From Caproiciproducens galactitolivorans (lineage in GTDB: Bacteria; Bacillota; Clostridia; Oscillospirales; Acutalibacteraceae), in contig NZ_SRMQ01000001.1 in assembly GCF_004768785.1 (NCBI RefSeq), forward strand, positions 186,001-250,000: a stretch of 64,000 nucleotides of DNA, read 5' to 3'. The position numbers and the translations under genes are program-made. The notes beneath the pieces were generated by a model. The model saw only the letters and a program-made list of their open reading frames with translations, did not search any database and was not told where the DNA came from. This document shows, piece by piece, positions 58,823-64,000 of this stretch (position 1 is its first letter; every line of letters begins with the position of its first letter).

Positions 58823-59683
58823 ATGGAATTTTTGATTGTAACGGGTCTATCCGGCGCGGGGAAATCCCGCGCGATTGACGCGCTGGAGGATATTGGCTTT
58901 TATTGCGTGGATAATATCCCGCCAAAGTTAATTACCGCATTTTATGAGCTTGCGAATCAGGCGAAAGGCTCGCTTTCCCGCGTGGCGGTCGTTACGGATA
59001 TCCGCGGCGGAGATATGTTTTCCAGTCTGTTTGAAACGCTGGATGAGCTGAAAAGCGAAAAGAAGGATTACCGGATTTTGTTTTTAGACGCGAATGATTA
59101 TGTGCTGATGAACCGTTTTAAGGAAACGCGGCGCAAGCATCCGCTTGCGGAAAACTGCCTTGGTTCGCTGGAGCAGGCGGTCAAACTGGAAAGGGATGTT
59201 TTAAAGCCGGTGCGGGAACGGGCGGACTATATCATTGATACTTCCCATCTTTCACCCGCACAGCTTAAGGAGCGCATTTCCAGCCTGTTTTTAGGCGATT
59301 CATCCGACGCGCTGATGATTCACTGTGTTTCGTTCGGGTTTAAATATGGAATACCCGCCGAGGCGGATTTGGTGTTTGATGTGCGCTGTCTTCCGAACCC
59401 GTTCTATGTGGAAGAACTGCGGAATTTGACGGGGCTGGACGAGCCTGTCCGCAGCTATGTGATGAAATGGGAGCAGACACAGGGATTCATCGACCGCTTA
59501 TTAAGCCTGGTTGATTATATGATTCCGCTGTACTGCAATGAGGGAAAATCCCAGCTGGTTATTGCCATCGGCTGTACTGGCGGGCATCACCGCTCGGTGG
59601 CTTTGGCGCAGCTTCTGTACAATCATCTGCTGGAACAGGATATGCGCACCAGCGTGAATCATCGGGATATCCATAAACAATAA
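58823..59683 (+). CDS. rapZ: RapZ/YvcJ nucleotide-binding protein
   Basis: P-loop NTPase of 286 residues: Walker A GLSGAGKS (8-15), FYCVDNIPP, the C-terminal domain with HCVSFGFKYG, DVRCLPNPFY and IGCTGGHHRSV. In E. coli RapZ is an RNase adapter; in Firmicutes YvcJ affects competence and UDP-GlcNAc-related control. GGAGG precedes the ATG. It is followed 20 bases later by whiA; the usual yvcK gene between them is missing. Confidence 0.94.
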   Translation: MEFLIVTGLSGAGKSRAIDALEDIGFYCVDNIPPKLITAFYELANQAKGSLSRVAVVTDIRGGDMFSSLFETLDELKSEKKDYRILFLDANDYVLMNRFKETRRKHPLAENCLGSLEQAVKLERDVLKPVRERADYIIDTSHLSPAQLKERISSLFLGDSSDALMIHCVSFGFKYGIPAEADLVFDVRCLPNPFYVEELRNLTGLDEPVRSYVMKWEQTQGFIDRLLSLVDYMIPLYCNEGKSQLVIAIGCTGGHHRSVALAQLLYNHLLEQDMRTSVNHRDIHKQ

Positions 59684-59703
59684 GTACCGGGGAGAAGGTT
59701 GGA

Positions 59704-60621
59704 ATGTCATTTTCATCCGATACGAAAATCGAATTATGTAAAGAAATACCGCAGGGCTCCTGCTGCCGAAAGGCGGAGTGCTACGGTTTGCTTTTATTTG
59801 CGCGGGCATTTTCGGCCCATGTCATCACACTTACGACGGAAAGCGGGGCCGCCGCGCACCTTGCGGCACAGCTTACCGCTGAAACCATCGGGGTTATTGT
59901 TGATATTTCCGCCTCTATGCTGCGCAGAAAGGAGCGGAAAAACTCCTTTACGGTTACCGTAAACGGCAGCGAACAGTGTAGTGCCGTTCTTGCTTTTTTC
60001 GGGCATAATCAAAAGGAAATCAATCTGCGGATTAACCATTCGAATATGGAAGAGGACTGCTGTGCCAGCGCTTTTCTGCGCGGCGCTTTCCTGTCCTGCG
60101 GCACCGTAACCGATCCCAACAAGGATTATCGCCTTGAATTTACGGTCCCCTTTATGAATTTGGCAAGGGATCTGTCCGCTTTTATCAGCGGGATTTACGA
60201 GCTGGATTTGCAGCCTGGCCTTTTGAACCGCAAGGGTTCTTTTGTTGTTTATGTAAAAGGCGGCGAGCGCGTTGCGGATCTGTTGACGTACATGGGGGCG
60301 GGCAATGCGGCGATGGCCTTGATGCAGACCAAAATGCTGAAGGAAGTCCGAAACAATGTAAACCGGAAAACCAATTTTGAAACGGCCAATATTGATAAAA
60401 CAGCCTCTGCCGCTGCCGCGCAGATTATTGCGATTGAAAAAATCATTAAGACAACGGGGCTGGACGCTTTGCCGGAAGAACTGAGGGAAATTGCCGACCT
60501 GCGTTACCGCAATCCCGAGATGTCCCTGCGTGAGCTCGGCGGGGCGTTGTCCGAACCGCTGAGCCGTTCCGGGGCGAACCACCGGCTCCAACGCATTGTT
60601 GACATAGCGCGGAGTCTATAA
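59704..60621 (+). CDS. whiA: WhiA DNA-binding protein
   Basis: Conserved regulator of 305 residues linked to cell division and chromosome segregation in Firmicutes and to sporulation in Actinobacteria. The N-terminal half is a LAGLIDADG-homing-endonuclease-like fold without catalytic residues (FLRGAFLSCGTVTDPNKDYRLEF), and the C-terminal region has a helix-turn-helix (DLRYRNPEMSLRELGGALSEPLSRSGANHRLQRI). GGGGAGAAGG precedes the ATG. Confidence 0.94.
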   Translation: MSFSSDTKIELCKEIPQGSCCRKAECYGLLLFARAFSAHVITLTTESGAAAHLAAQLTAETIGVIVDISASMLRRKERKNSFTVTVNGSEQCSAVLAFFGHNQKEINLRINHSNMEEDCCASAFLRGAFLSCGTVTDPNKDYRLEFTVPFMNLARDLSAFISGIYELDLQPGLLNRKGSFVVYVKGGERVADLLTYMGAGNAAMALMQTKMLKEVRNNVNRKTNFETANIDKTASAAAAQIIAIEKIIKTTGLDALPEELREIADLRYRNPEMSLRELGGALSEPLSRSGANHRLQRIVDIARSL

Positions 60622-60641
60622 AGAACAGAGAGGGAGATACC

Positions 60642-63600
60642 ATGTTTGTACATTTGCACCTGCATACGGAGTATAGCCTGTTAGACGGCGCCTGCCGTAT
60701 CAAAGAGTTAATCGATACCGCTGCGGACAGGGGCGACACAGCGATTGCGATTACGGACCACGGTGTAATGTACGGCACCGTAGATTTTTATAAAGCCGCG
60801 AAAAAGCGGGGTATCAAGCCGATTATCGGCTGCGAGGTTTACGTTGCGCAGCGGTCACGCTTTGATAAGGTACATGAGCTGGATTCGGAACACCGACATC
60901 TTGTTCTGCTCTGTGAAAATAATACCGGTTATCAGAACCTGATTGCTATGGTCTCCAAGGCATGGACGGAGGGGTTTTACAGCAAGCCCCGCGTCGATTT
61001 CGAACTGCTAGAAAAATATCATGAGGGGCTTATTGCTTTATCCGCCTGCCTGGCCGGTGAAATTCCCCGTGCGCTTACCGCGGGGGATTACAACGGTGCA
61101 AAGGAAGCCGCCCTGCGTTATCGTGATATTTTCGGTGAGGATCATTTCTATTTGGAACTACAGGATCATGGAATCCGAGAGCAGAAGCGGATTAACCCGT
61201 CTATTATCCACCTGTCCGAAGAAACGGGAATTCCCCTGGTGGTTACCAATGACTGCCATTATATTAAGCCGGAAGACAACAGCATGCACCGCATTCTTTT
61301 ATGTATTCAGACAAACCATACGATCAATGACGATGATACGATGGAATTCGGAAGCGACCAGTTTTATTACAAAACGGAAGGAGAAATGCGCGCGCTGTTT
61401 CCCAACCATCCGGAGGCGGCCGATAATACAGTAAAGATCGCGGAACGCTGCAATGTGGAATTCGAGTTTGGCCACACGAAGCTTCCGCATTTTGATACGC
61501 CGAACGGGCAGGATAACACAGCCTATTTCCGTGAAAAATGTTACGAAGGCTTATACAAGCACTACGGCAAAAATCCGGATCAATCCATTATTGACCGTCT
61601 GGAATATGAGCTGAAAACGATTGAACAGATGGGGTATGTGAATTATTATCTGATTGTGCATGACTTTGTGCGCCACGCGAAAGAAGTCGGAATTCCTGTC
61701 GGACCGGGAAGGGGCTCCGGCGCGGGAAGCCTTGCCGCCTACTGCATCGGGATTACAGGAATCGATCCCTTGAAATACAACCTGCTGTTCGAACGGTTTT
61801 TAAACCCGGAGCGCGTCAGCATGCCTGATTTCGATATCGATTTTTCCGATGAGCGCCGCCCCGAAATGATCGACTATGTTGTCGAGAAATACGGTGCCGA
61901 TCATGTGGCGCAGATTGTCACCTTCGGCACCATGGCGGCGCGCGGTTCCATTCGTGACACCGGCCGGGCAATGGCGATTCCCTATGCTACGGTGGACAGC
62001 GTTGCAAAGCTGGTTCCGATGGAACCGAACATGACGCTTCAAAAAGCGCTGAATTCTTCCACGGAGCTGAAACTGCGCTACGATACCGACCCGCAGATTC
62101 ATGAACTGATTGATATGGCGCTCAAGCTGGAGGGAATGCCCCGGAACGCTTCCACCCATGCCGCCGGCGTAGTCATTACGGACAAGCCCGTTGCCGAGTA
62201 CGTGCCGCTTGCGAAAAACAACGATGCCGTCGTTACCCAGTACACTATGACGACGCTGGAAGAGCTGGGCCTTTTGAAAATGGATTTTCTCGGGCTTCGC
62301 AACCTCTCTGTAATCCGCGACGCGCAGAATATGATCCGGAAAAAACAGCCGGAATTTCAAATTGAGAATATACCGCTGGACGATAAAAAAGTATACGCAA
62401 TGCTGGCAGCCGGTGCAACGGACGGCATATTCCAGTTCGAGTCCAGCGGCATGCGCAGCGTGCTGATGCAGCTGAAGCCGGAATTTATTGAAGACCTGAT
62501 CGCGGTTAATTCGCTGTATCGCCCCGGCCCAATGGAATACATCCCGCGCTATATTGAAAACCGCCATCATCCGGAAAAAATCACATACCGTCACCCGCTT
62601 TTAAAGAACATTCTTGACGTTACGTACGGCTGTATTGTGTATCAGGAGCAGGTTATGCAGATTTTCCGAACGCTCGCCGGCTATTCGCTCGGTCGTGCAG
62701 ACATTGTGCGCCGGGCAATGAGCAAGAAAAAAGCCGACGTAATGGAGCGTGAAAAGCAGATCTTTATATACGGCCTGAAGAACGAAAAGGGCGAAGTGGA
62801 GGTGGAAGGCTGTATCCACCGCGGCGTGGACGAAGCGACGGCTAAAGCGATTTACGGCGAAATGGCAAGCTTTGCTTCCTATGCCTTTAACAAATCGCAT
62901 GCCGCGGCCTATGCATTGTTAAGCTACCAGACGGCGTGGCTCAAATGCTATTATCCGCATGAATATATGGCCGCCCTTCTGACCAGCGTTTTGGACAACA
63001 ACAATAAGCTTTCGGCCTATATTGCCGAATGCATGCGCCTTGGAATCTGCGTTCTTCCCCCACATGTGAACCAGAGCTGCATTGGTTTTACCGTTTCCGG
63101 TAAGGACATCCGGTTCGGCCTGTTGGCGATACGCAATCTTGGGCGCGGGTTCATTTTGAACCTTCTGCATGAACGCGAAGCAAACGGTCCGTTTACCAGT
63201 TTTTACGGCTTTTGTAAACGCATGTACGGCGATTTGAACCGCCGTTCCCTAGAGAACCTGATTAAGTGCGGCGCGCTGGACGGCCTTGGGGCAAACCGCA
63301 GGCAAATGCTTACGAACGTTTCCAACATTATGGATTATCTTGATGATGATAAAAAGCGCAATGTGGACGGGCAGATGGGCTTTTTCGACAGCGTAAAAAA
63401 CGATGAGCACGAATATGCCATTGCGCCGATGCCAGATTATAGCCTTTCGGACAAGTTGGCTATGGAAAAAGAATCCGCCGGTATGTATCTTTCCGGCCAT
63501 CCAATGGCAGAATATATTTATACCTATGATACAATTCATGCGGTCCGGATCGGAGAAATTCTGGATGATGCAAGGGAGCAGGGCGGCCGTTTTCACGACG

Positions 63601-64000
63601 GTGACACCGTTACGCTTCTGGGGATTATTGTCGGTGTGAAAATGAAGGTTACAAAAAACAACAGTACCATGGCCTTTGTCACAATAGAGGATATGTACGG
63701 GTCGATGGAAGTGTTCGTTTTCCCGAAAGTCCTTTCGCAGTTCGCGGAATGGATCGCCGAGGGGAAAATTGTAAAGATTTTTGGCAGGATCAGTATGCGC
63801 GAGGACGAGGATGCAAAATTGATTTGCGAATCGGTTGGTCCCGCCCCGCCGCCCGCCGGGAAAAAGAAAGCCGCCCGGTCCGGAAAATCCGCGCGCCCAG
63901 GGCTGTATATTAAGGTGCCCGGCGAAAATTCCGAACAGTATAACCGGGCAAAGAAATATTTGGCAATTTTTGACGGTAGCACGCCGCTTTATATCTATTT
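60642..64000 (+). CDS. dnaE: DNA polymerase III alpha subunit DnaE (partial, 3' end outside window)
   Basis: Replicative polymerase subunit; 1,119 codons are visible and the frame is still open at the window end. It starts at ATG 60642 after AGGGAG. The PHP domain (HLHLHTEYSLLDGA) is followed by the palm with PGRGSGAGSLAAYCIGI and catalytic Asp residues in PDFDIDF, the finger segment FNKSHAAAYALLSYQTAWLK, a helix-hairpin-helix region and the start of the OB domain (LLGIIVGVKMKVTKNN). This is the DnaE1/DnaE type, not PolC: no exonuclease domain is inserted. Confidence 0.95.
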   Translation, partial: MFVHLHLHTEYSLLDGACRIKELIDTAADRGDTAIAITDHGVMYGTVDFYKAAKKRGIKPIIGCEVYVAQRSRFDKVHELDSEHRHLVLLCENNTGYQNLIAMVSKAWTEGFYSKPRVDFELLEKYHEGLIALSACLAGEIPRALTAGDYNGAKEAALRYRDIFGEDHFYLELQDHGIREQKRINPSIIHLSEETGIPLVVTNDCHYIKPEDNSMHRILLCIQTNHTINDDDTMEFGSDQFYYKTEGEMRALFPNHPEAADNTVKIAERCNVEFEFGHTKLPHFDTPNGQDNTAYFREKCYEGLYKHYGKNPDQSIIDRLEYELKTIEQMGYVNYYLIVHDFVRHAKEVGIPVGPGRGSGAGSLAAYCIGITGIDPLKYNLLFERFLNPERVSMPDFDIDFSDERRPEMIDYVVEKYGADHVAQIVTFGTMAARGSIRDTGRAMAIPYATVDSVAKLVPMEPNMTLQKALNSSTELKLRYDTDPQIHELIDMALKLEGMPRNASTHAAGVVITDKPVAEYVPLAKNNDAVVTQYTMTTLEELGLLKMDFLGLRNLSVIRDAQNMIRKKQPEFQIENIPLDDKKVYAMLAAGATDGIFQFESSGMRSVLMQLKPEFIEDLIAVNSLYRPGPMEYIPRYIENRHHPEKITYRHPLLKNILDVTYGCIVYQEQVMQIFRTLAGYSLGRADIVRRAMSKKKADVMEREKQIFIYGLKNEKGEVEVEGCIHRGVDEATAKAIYGEMASFASYAFNKSHAAAYALLSYQTAWLKCYYPHEYMAALLTSVLDNNNKLSAYIAECMRLGICVLPPHVNQSCIGFTVSGKDIRFGLLAIRNLGRGFILNLLHEREANGPFTSFYGFCKRMYGDLNRRSLENLIKCGALDGLGANRRQMLTNVSNIMDYLDDDKKRNVDGQMGFFDSVKNDEHEYAIAPMPDYSLSDKLAMEKESAGMYLSGHPMAEYIYTYDTIHAVRIGEILDDAREQGGRFHDGDTVTLLGIIVGVKMKVTKNNSTMAFVTIEDMYGSMEVFVFPKVLSQFAEWIAEGKIVKIFGRISMREDEDAKLICESVGPAPPPAGKKKAARSGKSARPGLYIKVPGENSEQYNRAKKYLAIFDGSTPLYIY

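Overview
The window comes from the chromosome of an endospore-forming, anaerobic Clostridia-type Firmicute, probably from the Oscillospirales/Ruminococcaceae side. The sequence signs are a GerA-type germinant-receptor operon, spoIVB next to spo0A, whiA, a MEP isoprenoid pair (ispD-ispF), cdaA-cdaR, hprK, a meso-diaminopimelate-type MurE, strong AGGAGG ribosome sites and TTGACA-N17-TATAAT promoters. Base composition is moderate and fairly even. I see no phage, insertion sequence, CRISPR array or rRNA. The only RNA genes recognised are two adjacent tRNA-Ser genes on the minus strand (32.5 kb).

Layout. 0-3.1 kb: end of a germinant receptor operon (A subunit end, C, a small D-like protein, B). 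3.2-13.3 kb: a sugar operon with a CUT1 ABC importer, GH2 beta-galactosidase, an (alpha/alpha)6 glycosidase, an EamA transporter and a LacI regulator. 13.3-14.9 kb: a SigV/RsiV-type ECF sigma and anti-sigma pair with its own ECF promoter. 14.9-28.5 kb: a fucose region with minus-strand fucA, kinase and fucI, a divergent DeoR regulator, a YesN/YesM two-component pair (the kinase is frameshifted at a T8 run), a second CUT1 importer and a GHL6/GH151-like putative alpha-L-fucosidase. 28.5-31.4 kb: a yybP-ykoY (Mn2+) riboswitch controlling a P-type ATPase. 31.4-39.3 kb: small and housekeeping genes, tRNAs, a DUF421/DUF4363 pair, three glycosyltransferases and a radical SAM protein. 39.6-43.6 kb: murE, murF and a secreted NlpC/P60 hydrolase with a WalR-type box. 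43.9-48.1 kb: potABCD behind a structured leader that can hide the potA ribosome site. 48.2-50.4 kb: spoIVB and spo0A. 50.4-56 kb: thioesterase, ispDF, a DUF3343/cysteine desulfurase pair, and cdaA-cdaR. 56-64 kb: hprK, PHP phosphatase, murB, rapZ, whiA and the first 3.36 kb of dnaE.

How the parts fit. The two sugar regions together could take up and degrade fucosylated galactosides: a putative fucosidase and a beta-galactosidase release fucose and galactose, and fucose passes through FucI, the kinase and FucA. Which glycan is used cannot be told from sequence. The second half is a cell-envelope, sporulation and carbon-control core.

The best candidates for something undescribed are the potA leader RNA (two mutually exclusive helices, one covering the Shine-Dalgarno), the Spo0A receiver domain lacking the usual switch lysine, and the fucosidase-like protein in the fucose locus. 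All functions are inferred from motifs and context; no database search was run.
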